A DNA stretch of 49,353 nucleotides from an uncultured Clostridia bacterium (lineage in GTDB: Bacteria > Bacillota > Clostridia > Christensenellales > Aristaeellaceae). The DNA lies in assembly GCA_934615235.1 (NCBI GenBank), contig CAKTTL010000009.1, positions 1 to 49,353 on the forward strand, given 5' to 3'. The notes beneath the pieces are model-generated. The model did not search any database. It saw only the letters and a program-made list of their open reading frames with translations, and was not told the DNA's origin. This document shows positions 1-8,663 of this stretch, one piece after another. The first letter of the stretch is position 1. Each line of letters begins with the position of its first letter. The position numbers and the translations under genes are program-made.

Positions 1-70
1 GCGTAACCTTCTTTCTGGAGAAAGATGGTTCCGCCCCCAGACCTCCACCTCCAAGAAAGCCGCTTTTTTG
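1..70. repeat. Dispersed palindromic repeat, copy at window start
   Basis: This stretch has an AACCTTCTTTCT / AGAAAGATGGTT hairpin followed by CCCCCAGACC and AAGAAAGCCGC. The same order of blocks recurs at 18953-19020, so this is one dispersed repeat family. The copy is cut by the window edge. Confidence 0.7.
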
Positions 71-2529
71 CGTTTCAGAGCAAAAGAAGACGACGTTCCT
101 GGCAAGCGTCGCCGCATCCGTCCCGCCGCCCCCTCCGGGCGGCGGAACGGCCGAATATAAGCCGCCTTTCTTCGGATGGGGGCGCGGGGGAAACTCTTCT
201 TTCGCAGAAAGAAGGGGGTCCCCCGCAAAGCCTTCGTTCCCCTCCCCTCACAAAAAAACGACGCTCCAAACAAGTACCGCTGCATCCGTCCCGCCGCCCC
301 CTCCGGGCGGCGGAACGGCCGAATATAAGCCGCCTTTCTTCGGATAGGGGCGCGGGGGAAACTCTTCTTTCGCAGAAAGAAGGGGTTCCCCCGCAAAAAC
401 CCCGTTCCCCCTCCCCTCGCCCCCCCGTTCCTCGCCAGCTGCCTGTATGCGCCGGGAGTGATGCCCTCGTACTTCTTAAACATTCGCGTAAAGTTGGAGG
501 CGGAGGAGTAGCCAAGCCGCAGCGCGATGGTGTCGAGGGAGGAGTTTGTTTCGTTCAGAAGCGCTTTGGAGCGCTGAATTTTCATCTGGTTGACATAGCT
601 GATGAAGGTTACGCCGAAGGTGCGCTTAAACATATGGCTGAAAGCCGAATCGGACATGCCGAACTTTTCGGAAATGGTGCTGATGCCAAAGCCGGGGCAT
701 TCAAGCATCTGCTCAATTGCGTCGGCGATTTCCTGCCGCGCCTGGTCGGCGTCGGGTTCAGGCTGTTCCTGGGGCGGCTGCGCCGCGTCGGCCGCGTCGG
801 CCAGCTCGGAGACGCTGCGCCGCAGCGCGTCGCAGAACACCTGCGCGGGGGCGGAAATTTTCTCCGACAGCTGCGGAATCAGGCCGGCCAGGTCGCAGGC
901 GACGAGCGCGCCGGTTTCCGGACTCATATGCGGGTCGAGGAGCATGGCGCACAGCGCGTCGCAGTGCGTGCGCATCGCGGCGCCGTCCTCTGCGCGCAGG
1001 GCGCGCTTGAAAAGATGCACCGTGTCGGCCGGGTAGGCGTTGATGCGAGCGCCCGAGCGATCGGCGATTTCGATGCCGCCGCGCCCCTGGTAGAGCATTT
1101 CCCGGAGATGAACGTTCGCCTGCAGCAGCGAGTCGCTCAGCTGTAAAGGATCGTCCGTCGCGGGGCTGAGCGCCGCTGCGTCCGCGCCCCGGAACACGGG
1201 ATCGGCAAGCAGCGCTTCGGCGTGGCGCAGGCCGGCCTCGCCCGTTTCGTCGCAGGCGAGAACGCATACGAGCGTCTCGCGCTGCGCGTCCTGCCAGAAA
1301 TGGACGAGCGCGTGCGCGTAGACGCGGGCGTTGAGCGAGACGACGTGCTCCGGACGATGGTTCATGTGTACGGCCATGACCATGCAGTGCGCATAGTCCT
1401 TTTTCAGGAGCGTTTCGCAGCGGGCGAGCTCGTCTTCGTGCAGCGGCTGCCCGGCCAGCAGGCGGCGGACAAGCAGCTCGTTTACATATTTTTCATTCTG
1501 CTCGACGGTTTTATCAAGGGCATAAATATATTGACGAATATAGGAAGATTCGTCCACAAAGCGGCCGCTGTTGCCAATGTTGTTCATCAGCTGTTGGATG
1601 GGCTGATTGACCCATTGCGCAAAGAACAGGCACGCCAGCGCGACGAGCAGCGCCATGAGCGTGATGGTCAGAATCAGGCCGGTGGAGGCGTAATTCGTGC
1701 GGGAAAGCGCGCTTTCCTTTATATATGCTTCGTACGTGAGACCGAACCGCGCGGACGCGCGGCGAAAAACGCGTACGGACGAATCTTCCGCAAAGCCGCC
1801 TGCAAGACTTTCCTCGCCGACGGAAACGAGCGTCGCACCGCTTGCGTCGAGGATGCGCGCCGCGCCTTCGCCCGCGACGATAGAGAGCTGTTCGCGGATG
1901 TCGTTGGTCTGGAAGAGAATGCCGAGCGTCGCGTAGGGGTTGCTGCTCCAGCGCGAGAGCGGCAGCAGGAAAAGCAGCGCGTCGGAGACGGCCGTGTCGT
2001 TATCGCTCGTGTTCACCTTGCCGACCGGGAGAAAAAAGGGATAGGCCTGCTTGGCCTGCGCGTTTCCTTCGTTGCGGAAGAGCGCGTAAACATCCGCGCG
2101 GCTGATGAGGCCGAAGGAGTAATAGCTGCTGATAAAGTTGGCGGGCTGGTAGGAGGCGACGGAAGTGACGAAAAAATCCTCCGCGCGGAAATACAGGCAA
2201 ATATCGATGATGCGGCTGTTGGCGCCCTTGAGCGCCGAGAGCAGTTCGCGCGCGCGAATCTGCGCGACGGGATCGTTCCTGGACAGGTTGATGGGGCGCA
2301 AATCCTTGTGCGCGGTAATCTGCGTGGCAAGGCTGAGATAGTTGTAGAATTCGTGATCGAGCACCTGACTGAGGGAATCGATGCTCGCTTCCTCCTGCGC
2401 GATATTGGCGCGATACTGGTTTTTTGTTACGGCCTGCGAGCCGAGCGTGATCACCAGGGTCAGCGAAGCCGTCATTACGCACAGCAGCGCGATAACCGTG
2501 CGAACCATTACGGACGAAAGACGCTTCAT
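1..2529 (-). CDS. AraC-family regulator with transmembrane sensor (3' end altered by repeats)
   Basis: The start is the ATG at 2527-2529. The frame encodes a short cytoplasmic N-terminus, TM1 at about residues 8-27, an extracytoplasmic sensor segment of about 250 residues, TM2 at about 279-304, a cytoplasmic linker, and a C-terminal AraC double helix-turn-helix ending near residue 698 (position about 436). The HTH is seen in FGMSDSAFSHMFKR and in LGYSSASNFTRMFKKYEGITP. This is the one-component, kinase-like AraC type often beside LplABC transporters, and it probably senses a sugar outside the cell and controls the divergent transporter operon. Oddly, no stop codon follows the HTH: the frame stays open to base 1 through Arg-rich, repeat-derived sequence, so the native stop seems to have been lost. 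Function is assigned from domain order; the ligand is unknown. Confidence 0.85.
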   Translation of the reverse strand, partial: MKRLSSVMVRTVIALLCVMTASLTLVITLGSQAVTKNQYRANIAQEEASIDSLSQVLDHEFYNYLSLATQITAHKDLRPINLSRNDPVAQIRARELLSALKGANSRIIDICLYFRAEDFFVTSVASYQPANFISSYYSFGLISRADVYALFRNEGNAQAKQAYPFFLPVGKVNTSDNDTAVSDALLFLLPLSRWSSNPYATLGILFQTNDIREQLSIVAGEGAARILDASGATLVSVGEESLAGGFAEDSSVRVFRRASARFGLTYEAYIKESALSRTNYASTGLILTITLMALLVALACLFFAQWVNQPIQQLMNNIGNSGRFVDESSYIRQYIYALDKTVEQNEKYVNELLVRRLLAGQPLHEDELARCETLLKKDYAHCMVMAVHMNHRPEHVVSLNARVYAHALVHFWQDAQRETLVCVLACDETGEAGLRHAEALLADPVFRGADAAALSPATDDPLQLSDSLLQANVHLREMLYQGRGGIEIADRSGARINAYPADTVHLFKRALRAEDGAAMRTHCDALCAMLLDPHMSPETGALVACDLAGLIPQLSEKISAPAQVFCDALRRSVSELADAADAAQPPQEQPEPDADQARQEIADAIEQMLECPGFGISTISEKFGMSDSAFSHMFKRTFGVTFISYVNQMKIQRSKALLNETNSSLDTIALRLGYSSASNFTRMFKKYEGITPGAYRQLARNGGARGGGTGFLRGNPFFLRKKSFPRAPIRRKAAYIRPFRRPEGAAGRMQRYLFGASFFCEGRGTKALRGTPFFLRKKSFPRAPIRRKAAYIRPFRRPEGAAGRMRRRLPGTSSSFALKRKKAAFLEVEVWGRNHLSPERRLR
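115..415. repeat. Tandem pair of a repeat, period 168 bp
   Basis: Two copies of about 133 bp (115-247 and 283-415) differ at only a few positions and are offset by 168 bp, a multiple of three. Each holds a GC-rich hairpin (GGGGGAAACTCTTCTTTC pairing with GAAAGAAGG plus a C-run) and the block GAATATAAGCCGCC. They overlap the 3' end of the AraC gene and supply the open frame after its HTH. Confidence 0.8.
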
Positions 2530-2574
2530 TCTGACGGACCTCTTTTTCTGAAATTGACAGTATTTGCCGGAACG

Positions 2575-2603
2575 ATTATAACATGCGTTTTCTGTTCTTT
2601 CAA
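2575..2603 (-). promoter_or_regulatory. Promoter of the AraC sensor-regulator
   Basis: Read on the minus strand this is TTGAAA, a 17-nt spacer, then TATAAT, 45 nt before the ATG at 2529. It is a good sigma-A match by eye. Confidence 0.6.
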
Positions 2604-2657
2604 CGAAAGATTATGTTTCAGAAAATGATTCGGCCGGTTTAAGAGGCACGGACGGTA

Positions 2658-2698
2658 TTCAAAAATTGAAAATGGGGCAAACGCGTTCAAAAAATGAA
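2658..2698. promoter_or_regulatory. Paired dyad operator in the divergent region
   Basis: Two near-palindromes, TTCAAAAATTGAA (2658-2670) and TTCAAAAAATGAA (2686-2698), start 28 bp apart between the AraC promoter and the LplB promoter. They are candidate binding sites for the divergent AraC regulator, a role inferred from position. Confidence 0.45.
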
Positions 2699-2749
2699 TA
2701 ATAAGACCAAAATGCACTAGAAAATGGCAGGTTTTTCAATTATTGATGC

Positions 2750-2778
2750 TTTACGAATAATGATTGCTTTTATATATT
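2750..2778 (+). promoter_or_regulatory. Putative promoter of the first LplBC operon
   Basis: TTTACG, a 17-nt spacer, then TATATT, 54 nt upstream of the likely start codon at 2832. It is weaker than consensus, as expected for an activated sugar operon. Confidence 0.4.
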
Positions 2779-2831
2779 GGTGAAAGCAAGCAAACGATTG
2801 CAAACAGAACCGTCTCGTTAGGAGGATGCAT

Positions 2832-3782
2832 ATGGTGACTCAATCCAGGCCGGCGGCGAAGCGCAAAAGCTTCTGGACGCGGCTGAAATTTGATTTTGCA
2901 AGGAACTGGCGGCTGTACGTGCTGATTCTTCCCGCGCTGACCGCGCTGATTCTGTTCCGCTATGCGCCGATGTACGGCCTGCAGATCGCATTTAAGAACT
3001 TCAAGCCGGCCAAGGGAATTTCCGGCAGCGCGTGGGTGGGGCTGAAGCATTTCAAAAGCTTCATTAACAGCTATCAGTTTGAAAACGTGCTCTGGAACAC
3101 GATCAAGATCAGCGTGACGAGCCTGGTCGCGGGTTTTCCGATGCCGATCATCTTCGCGCTGCTGCTCAACCAGATCCGCTCCGCAAAGGCGAAAAAGGTG
3201 CTGCAGACCGTGACGTACATGCCGCACTTCATTTCTACGGTTGTTCTCGTCGGCATGCTGATGGTTTTTCTTTCCCCGACGACGGGCCTGTACGGCCACG
3301 CGATGCGCGCGCTTGGCGTTTCGCAGCCGGATAACCTGATGGCGAAAAAGGAATGGTTTATTCCGCTCTACGTGCTTTCCGGCATCTGGCAGAACACCGG
3401 CTGGGATTCGATTATCTACCTCGCCGCGCTCTCTTCCATCAGCGTGGACCTGTACGAGGCGGCGACGGTGGACGGCGCTTCGAAGTTCAAGCGGATGATT
3501 TACATCGATATTCCCTGCATCCTGCCGACGGCGACGATTCTGCTGATTATGAACATGGGCAGCATCTTCAGTCTCGGGTTTGAAAAGATTTATCTGATGC
3601 AGAATTCGCTGAACCTGCCCGTTTCCGAAACGATCAACACCTACGTCTACAAGCAGGGCATCGTCGGCGGCAAATACAGCTATTCGGCCGCAATCGGCCT
3701 GTTTAACACCGTCATCAACTTCGTCATCCTGCTTACGGTCAACAAGATCGCCGGCAAGATGGGCGATACGAGCCTTTTCTAA
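2832..3782 (+). CDS. Sugar ABC transporter permease, LplB family (locus 1)
   Basis: Integral membrane subunit of a binding-protein-dependent oligosaccharide importer, about 316 residues with six predicted membrane segments. The EAA loop (EAATVDGASKFKRM then IDIP) that contacts the ATPase is present, and the family signature YAPMYGLQIAFKNF follows TM1. An ATG at 2826 directly abuts the GGAGG at 2821-2825, so the ATG at 2832, six bases downstream of that site, is the better start. It lies 18 bp upstream of its partner permease. No ATPase is encoded here; such systems usually share an MsmX-type ATPase encoded elsewhere, which is known for the family but not seen in this window. Confidence 0.92.
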   Translation: MVTQSRPAAKRKSFWTRLKFDFARNWRLYVLILPALTALILFRYAPMYGLQIAFKNFKPAKGISGSAWVGLKHFKSFINSYQFENVLWNTIKISVTSLVAGFPMPIIFALLLNQIRSAKAKKVLQTVTYMPHFISTVVLVGMLMVFLSPTTGLYGHAMRALGVSQPDNLMAKKEWFIPLYVLSGIWQNTGWDSIIYLAALSSISVDLYEAATVDGASKFKRMIYIDIPCILPTATILLIMNMGSIFSLGFEKIYLMQNSLNLPVSETINTYVYKQGIVGGKYSYSAAIGLFNTVINFVILLTVNKIAGKMGDTSLF

Positions 3783-3800
3783 AAAGAAGGAGGGGAGAAC

Positions 3801-4706
3801 ATGAGCGAATTTGCCGTGAACAGCCGCAAGATCAAGCGCACGCCGGCGGATCGGGTGTTCGATATTTTCCTGGGCGTGCTGGGCGTGCTGATTTTCATCA
3901 TCGTCGTCTATCCTATGTATTTCGTTGTCCTCGCTTCTTTCTCCGATCCGCTGAAGGTTGCGGGCGGCGAGGTCTGGCTGTGGACCGACTCGTTTACGCT
4001 GTACGGGTATCAGCAGGTCTGGCAGAACGCGCGCATCTGGATCGGCTACCGCAACACGATTTTCTACACCGTCGCCGGAACCTTCCTGCATCTTTGCGTG
4101 ACGCTGCCGGCCGCGTATACCCTTTCCCGCAAGAACGTCATGCTGCGCAACCCGCTGATGATGCTTTTCACCATCGCGATGTTCTTCAGCGGCGGCATGA
4201 TCCCGACCTATTTCGTCTACCGCGACCTGGGGCTGCTCGACACCGTATGGTGCCTGCTCCTGCCCGGATCGCTGGGGATTTACAACCTCATCATCGCCCG
4301 CACGTTCTTCAGCAACAACATCCCCAACGAGCTGCTCGACGCCACGCAGATCGACGGCTGCACCGATTTCCGATTCTATTTCCAGTTCGTGATTCCGCTG
4401 TCGAAGGCCATCATCGCGGTAATCGCGCTGTATAACATGGTCGGCGTCTGGAACAGCTATATGGACGCGCTGCTTTATATCCGCAACGCGAAACTGGTTC
4501 CCCTGCAGCTGGTGCTGCGCGAAATCCTCGTTTCCGTCTCCAACGACGCAATGACGGCCGGCACCGGCGAGGACGTGTTCCTGACCATGCGCGAGCAGGT
4601 CAAGTACGGCGTGATCGTCGTTTCGACGCTGCCGCTGATGCTGGTCTATCCCTTCCTGCAGAAGTACTTCAACAAGGGCGTCATGATCGGCGCAGTGAAG
4701 GGATGA
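3801..4706 (+). CDS. Sugar ABC transporter permease, LplC family (locus 1)
   Basis: Second membrane subunit of the importer, 301 residues with six predicted membrane segments. The EAA-like loop is DATQIDGCTDFRFYFQFVIP. The C-terminus (FLQKYFNKGVMIGAVKG) is the usual LplC/YtcP ending. A GGAGGGG ribosome site precedes the ATG by a few bases. It pairs with the upstream LplB-type permease and the downstream binding protein. The transported substrate cannot be read from the sequence, but the GH31 gene downstream suggests an alpha-linked oligosaccharide. Confidence 0.92.
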   Translation: MSEFAVNSRKIKRTPADRVFDIFLGVLGVLIFIIVVYPMYFVVLASFSDPLKVAGGEVWLWTDSFTLYGYQQVWQNARIWIGYRNTIFYTVAGTFLHLCVTLPAAYTLSRKNVMLRNPLMMLFTIAMFFSGGMIPTYFVYRDLGLLDTVWCLLLPGSLGIYNLIIARTFFSNNIPNELLDATQIDGCTDFRFYFQFVIPLSKAIIAVIALYNMVGVWNSYMDALLYIRNAKLVPLQLVLREILVSVSNDAMTAGTGEDVFLTMREQVKYGVIVVSTLPLMLVYPFLQKYFNKGVMIGAVKG

Positions 4707-4775
4707 CAATGTGAGGCTGTACCGTCTTTTAATTGAGATTAAGAGACGTGCGCAATAAATCAAGGAGGTAACCCC

Positions 4776-6323
4776 ATGAGAAAGACTCTCGTATCGTATC
4801 TGCTCGTGCTGGCGATGGTTCTCGCGTTCGCGATTCCCGCGCTGGCGGAGGGCGAGCCTGTGCAGCTGAGCGCGGTTGTCGCGCTGCACTCGAGCACCCT
4901 GGATCTCGAAACGCTGCCCATCTACCAGGAACTGGAAGAGAAGTGCAACGTGAAAATCAACTGGGAATACTACCGCGCGGATTGGGACACCAAAAAGCAG
5001 CTGATCTTCGCCTCCGGCGATCTGCCTGATATTTTCTTCGGCAGCGCGACGCTGAACGGCTCGGATATCGAGCTGAACCTCGACAGCTTCATCCCGCTGG
5101 ATGACCTGATCGCCGAATATGCGCCGAATATCCAGCGCATGCTGGAAGCCTATCCGGAAGCGAAGAACCTCTGCAGCTTCTCCGATGGCAAGATGTATTC
5201 TCTGCCGCACGTCGCCCCGGAGCGTCCGGTGCACTTCGGCTCCATGTTCATCGATCAGGCGTGGCTGGACAAGCTCGGCCTTGAAATGCCCACCACCATC
5301 GACGAACTGAACGAAGTTGCGCGCGCCTTCGTCACCCAGGATCCCAACGGCAACGGCGAGGCCGATGAAATCGGCTACGCGTTTGACAGCGTCAACGGCG
5401 CCAACTTTGGCGCCCGCGTGTGGATCGGCGCGTTCGGCGTCCACGATTCCCTCGACAGCTGGCTCGCGCTGGACGACGACAAGAACGTCATCTACAACCC
5501 CGCGCAGGACGGCTACAAGGATTTCGTGACCTGGCTGCGCTACCTCTATGAGGAAGGCCTCGTCGATCGCGAGTTCCTTACGCAGGATTTCGCGCAGTAT
5601 AAGGCGAAGACCCGCCGCAGCGAGATGGAAATCTCCGGCATCCAGTCCGGTTGGGACATCAGCCAGATGAACAACCCGAACTACACCGTGCTCATGCCTG
5701 TCGTCGGCCCGAACGGCGATCAGAACGTTTCCGGCAACACGCTGTTTAACAAGCTTGGGCCTGGCGGCTACTACGCCATGTCCATCAGCACCGCGTGCGA
5801 AGATCCGGTTGCGGCCATCAAGTGGGCGGATCAGTTCTACTCCGACGAATACGGTCTGCAGGCCTATTATGGCGCCTACGGCGTTTCCCTGATCGAAAAC
5901 GAAGACGGCACCATCTCCTTCACCTATCCGGAAGGCCAGACGATGGACAACTGGAAGTGGACCAACGGCATGTCCGACCGTTTCGTCGGCTGGGTCAGCG
6001 ATGAAATGGAAAGCAAGCTCGTCTTCGACAGCGAAGCCTACCAGAACGGTGTGGGCAAGCTGCAGACGGACGAACGCTACAAGCCCTATATCCACGAAGA
6101 GTACGTTTACCCGCCGGTCGTGCTGGGCTCCGATGAAGCCGAAGAGGCTGCCAGCCTGTATGCGGATATCGAGTCCATCACCGACACCTTCACTGCGCAG
6201 TGGATCGCCGACGGCGGCATCGAAGAGGGCTGGGAAGAGTACAAGGCCGAACTCGAGCGCGCCGGTCTGAGCCGCTGGCTCGAACTGTACCAGGAAGCGT
6301 ACGACGCCAAGTATAAGAATTAA
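4776..6323 (+). CDS. Extracellular sugar-binding protein, LplA type (locus 1)
   Basis: 515-residue solute-binding protein of the importer. It has a clear Sec signal (MRKTLVSYLLVLAMVLAFAI) with a likely signal peptidase I site after PALA, residue 24. There is no cysteine in the signal region and so no lipobox, which is unusual for a Gram-positive binding protein, most of which are lipid-anchored. The mature part starts EGEPVQLSAVV and keeps the family pattern, including ASGDLPDIFFG and a calcium-loop-like DPNGNGEADEIGYAF. GGAGG precedes the ATG. It is the last transporter gene and is followed by a terminator. Confidence 0.9.
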   Translation: MRKTLVSYLLVLAMVLAFAIPALAEGEPVQLSAVVALHSSTLDLETLPIYQELEEKCNVKINWEYYRADWDTKKQLIFASGDLPDIFFGSATLNGSDIELNLDSFIPLDDLIAEYAPNIQRMLEAYPEAKNLCSFSDGKMYSLPHVAPERPVHFGSMFIDQAWLDKLGLEMPTTIDELNEVARAFVTQDPNGNGEADEIGYAFDSVNGANFGARVWIGAFGVHDSLDSWLALDDDKNVIYNPAQDGYKDFVTWLRYLYEEGLVDREFLTQDFAQYKAKTRRSEMEISGIQSGWDISQMNNPNYTVLMPVVGPNGDQNVSGNTLFNKLGPGGYYAMSISTACEDPVAAIKWADQFYSDEYGLQAYYGAYGVSLIENEDGTISFTYPEGQTMDNWKWTNGMSDRFVGWVSDEMESKLVFDSEAYQNGVGKLQTDERYKPYIHEEYVYPPVVLGSDEAEEAASLYADIESITDTFTAQWIADGGIEEGWEEYKAELERAGLSRWLELYQEAYDAKYKN

Positions 6324-6335
6324 GAACGATCTACC

Positions 6336-6366
6336 GGGGCTGCCGCGCAGGCGGCCCCTTTTCCCT
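6336..6366 (+). terminator. Rho-independent terminator after the binding protein
   Basis: Stem GGGGCTGCC / GGCGGCCCC (one G-U pair) with loop GCGCA, followed by TTTT. It may give partial read-through into the GH31 gene, which starts only 40 bp downstream. Confidence 0.75.
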
Positions 6367-6403
6367 GTTTCACCGTATAGATGTATATAAGGATGGAAAT
6401 GAT

Positions 6404-8404
6404 ATGTTTCAGGCAACCGCAAACCGTCTGATCAGACGCTTCGACTCGGAAATCCTCTGGATTGAGCCTTGGGGAGAAAACAGCCTTCGCGTTCGCGCAA
6501 CCTGTGAAGCCGCTATGCCGGAAACAGATTGGGCGCTCCTTCCCGCGCCGCAGGCGCAGACGGAAATCAAGATCGAAAATAACAGCGCGGTCATCACAAA
6601 CGGGAAGATTACCGCGACCGTTTCCCGCAGCGGGAAAATCTGCTTTTTCAACCAGAATGGCAAGCTTCTGCTGGAAGAATTCGTGCGCGACATGAGCCAG
6701 CCGGAGTTTTCCAGCCATATGCGCATCGCCGCGCGGGAAATTCGCGGCAATATCGGCGGCGCGTTTCAGGCGTATGCCCGGTTTGAATCCGATCCGGAGG
6801 AAAAGCTTTTCGGCATGGGCCAGTATCAGCAGGGCATTTTCAACCTCAAAGGCGCGACGCTGGAACTGATGCAGCGAAATTCCCAGTGCACCGTTCCCTT
6901 TGTGGTTTCCGATAAAGGCTACGGCATGCTGTGGCATAACCCCGCCGTAGGCGAGGTGACCTTTGGCACGAACATGACGATCTGGCACGCGCAGTCCACG
7001 CACCTGATCGATTACTGGATTACTGCGGACGATACCCCCGCCGCGATTGTCGAACGTTATGTGCAGGCGACGGGTCTGCCGCCGATGATGCCGGAAAACG
7101 CAATGGGCTTCTGGCAGTCCAAGCTGCGCTATCGCACGCAGGAGGAGCTGCTCAGCGTGGCGCGCGAATATAAGCGCCGGGGCCTTCCGCTGGATGTGAT
7201 CGTGATCGATTTCTATCACTGGACGAAGTTCGGCGATTGGAAATTCGACCGGGAGTGCTGGCCCGACCCGGAAGGCATGATGAAGGAATTGAAGGAAATG
7301 GGCGTGGAAGCGGCCGTTTCCGTCTGGCCGAGCGTGCAGATGAGCAGCGAAAACTTCGGCGAAATGCTCGCCAACGGCTATCTCACGCAGGTCGATACAG
7401 GCGTCCGCATGTCCATGCGGTCGGCTTCCTGGACGATTTTCTTCGACGCGACCAACCCCGAAGCGCGCCGCTATGTCTGGGAAAAGTGCAAAAAGAGCTA
7501 CTACGACGCGGGCATCAGGTATTTCTGGCTGGACGCGGCGGAGCCGCAGTATCCTTCCTATCTCAATTACGGTTCGGAGCCGTACCGCTATCAGATGGGG
7601 CCGCATCAGGTGGTCGGCAACCTCTATCCGCAGGTGTTCGTCAAGGGCATGTACGACGGCATGCGCGAGGCGGGCGAGGAGGAAATTCTCGCGCTGGTAC
7701 GCTGCGCGTGGGCGGGCAGCCAGCGCTATGGCGCGCTCGTCTGGAGCGGGGATATCCATTGCAGCTTTAAGAGCATGCGCTGGCAGATCGTGGCCGGCAT
7801 GCAGATGGGACTGGCCGGCATCGGCTGGTGGACGACCGATATCGGCGGCTTCGACTGGGGCGATATTACCGATCCCGCATTCCGCGAGCTGATGATCCGC
7901 TGGTTCGAGTGGAGCGTGTTCAGTCCCGTTCTGCGCATGCACGGCGACCGTCAGCCGCGCTCGCTGGCCGCCGAATCCGGCCTGACCGACTATTGCGGCG
8001 CGCCCAACGAGGTCTGGAGCTACGGCGAGGAGAATTATCCGATCTTCGTCAAATATCTCAACCTGCGCAAGGCGATGCTGCCCTATATCCGCAGCCTCAT
8101 GCGGCAGTTCCATGAAAAAGGCACGCCGATTATGCGCCCGCTTTTCTATCATTACGCCGGCGATCCGACAGCCTGGACGATCTCGGACAGCTACCTCTTC
8201 GGCGGCGACGTGCTTGTCGCGCCGATTCTGGAAGCGGGCGGCGTGCGCCGCAGGGTTTATCTGCCGCGCGGCAGCCGCTGGCTCGAATACACGACCGGCA
8301 CGACATACGAAGGCGGACAGTGGATCGAAACGCAGGCGCAGCTGGACGAAATCCCGCTGTTTATCCGCGACGGCGTGAAGGTTCCGGGGCTGTACGGAGC
8401 GTAA
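6404..8404 (+). CDS. Glycoside hydrolase family 31 alpha-glycosidase (alpha-xylosidase-like)
   Basis: A 666-residue cytoplasmic enzyme (no signal peptide). It has an N-terminal beta domain (residues 1-220), a TIM barrel, and a C-terminal beta domain. The GH31 nucleophile is Asp377 in FWLDAAEP, and the likely acid/base is Asp450 in WSGDIHCSF. Further family motifs are VIVIDFYHWTKFGDW, GIGWWTTDIGGF and MHGDRQPR. The order WLDAAEP with WSGDI resembles YicI-type alpha-xylosidases, but alpha-glucosidase activity is also possible. The context is intracellular hydrolysis of the oligosaccharide brought in by the upstream importer. Confidence 0.9.
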   Translation: MFQATANRLIRRFDSEILWIEPWGENSLRVRATCEAAMPETDWALLPAPQAQTEIKIENNSAVITNGKITATVSRSGKICFFNQNGKLLLEEFVRDMSQPEFSSHMRIAAREIRGNIGGAFQAYARFESDPEEKLFGMGQYQQGIFNLKGATLELMQRNSQCTVPFVVSDKGYGMLWHNPAVGEVTFGTNMTIWHAQSTHLIDYWITADDTPAAIVERYVQATGLPPMMPENAMGFWQSKLRYRTQEELLSVAREYKRRGLPLDVIVIDFYHWTKFGDWKFDRECWPDPEGMMKELKEMGVEAAVSVWPSVQMSSENFGEMLANGYLTQVDTGVRMSMRSASWTIFFDATNPEARRYVWEKCKKSYYDAGIRYFWLDAAEPQYPSYLNYGSEPYRYQMGPHQVVGNLYPQVFVKGMYDGMREAGEEEILALVRCAWAGSQRYGALVWSGDIHCSFKSMRWQIVAGMQMGLAGIGWWTTDIGGFDWGDITDPAFRELMIRWFEWSVFSPVLRMHGDRQPRSLAAESGLTDYCGAPNEVWSYGEENYPIFVKYLNLRKAMLPYIRSLMRQFHEKGTPIMRPLFYHYAGDPTAWTISDSYLFGGDVLVAPILEAGGVRRRVYLPRGSRWLEYTTGTTYEGGQWIETQAQLDEIPLFIRDGVKVPGLYGA

Positions 8405-8439
8405 AAAGGAAAAAATCGTTTCCTATTCTTCGCGTTTTC

Positions 8440-8468
8440 TTGACGTTTTCCGGCAAAGCGCGTATAAT
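8440..8468 (+). promoter_or_regulatory. Promoter of the recJ-mutS2 operon
   Basis: TTGACG (8440-8445), a 17-nt spacer, and TATAAT (8463-8468). It is near-consensus and lies about 195 nt upstream of recJ, leaving a long leader. Confidence 0.75.
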
Positions 8469-8512
8469 TTATGCAATCATTCAAGCAGGGCGCGCCGCCG
8501 GAAAGGGAAAAA

Positions 8513-8593
8513 ATGAACGCACAGGCCGGTATGATGACGAGAATCGGGCATGCGATGCAGATCGTATGCTGGCCGCGCGCGCTTAAACGCTAA
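8513..8593 (+). CDS. Possible 26-residue leader ORF upstream of recJ
   Basis: A short ORF begins at ATG 8513 after a purine-rich GGAAAGGG and ends at TAA 8591-8593, encoding MNAQAGMMTRIGHAMQIVCW plus six residues. It lies between the near-consensus promoter and a strong hairpin. I know no homologue. It could be a leader peptide for attenuation, or chance. Confidence 0.3.
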   Translation: MNAQAGMMTRIGHAMQIVCWPRALKR

Positions 8594-8606
8594 TCGATGC
8601 CTTGCA

Positions 8607-8637
8607 GGGAGCCTTTTCCGGATGGGAAAGGGCTTCC
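8607..8637 (+). promoter_or_regulatory. Attenuator-like hairpin in the recJ leader
   Basis: GGGAGCCTTTTCC pairs with GGGAAAGGGCTTCC across a four-base loop (13 pairs including two G-U) and is followed by the U-rich TGTTCTATTTC. It lies between the promoter and recJ, so it could act as an attenuator. Confidence 0.4.
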
Positions 8638-8663
8638 TGTTCTATTTCAAAGGAGTTTGACGG

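Noticed and set aside
25..2628. Long plus-strand frames over the AraC gene (25-1146 and 1222-2628)
   Set aside because: They are shadows of the minus-strand regulator, whose HTH and membrane segments are unmistakable.
2826..2831. ATG 2826 as the start of the first LplB gene
   Set aside because: It directly touches the GGAGG; the ATG at 2832 has normal spacing.
2751..6422. A 1223-codon open frame on the minus strand opposite the transporter genes
   Set aside because: It mirrors the codon pattern of three clear plus-strand genes, has a His/Arg/Asp-rich composition with no domain, and arises from the GC-rich third positions of the real genes.
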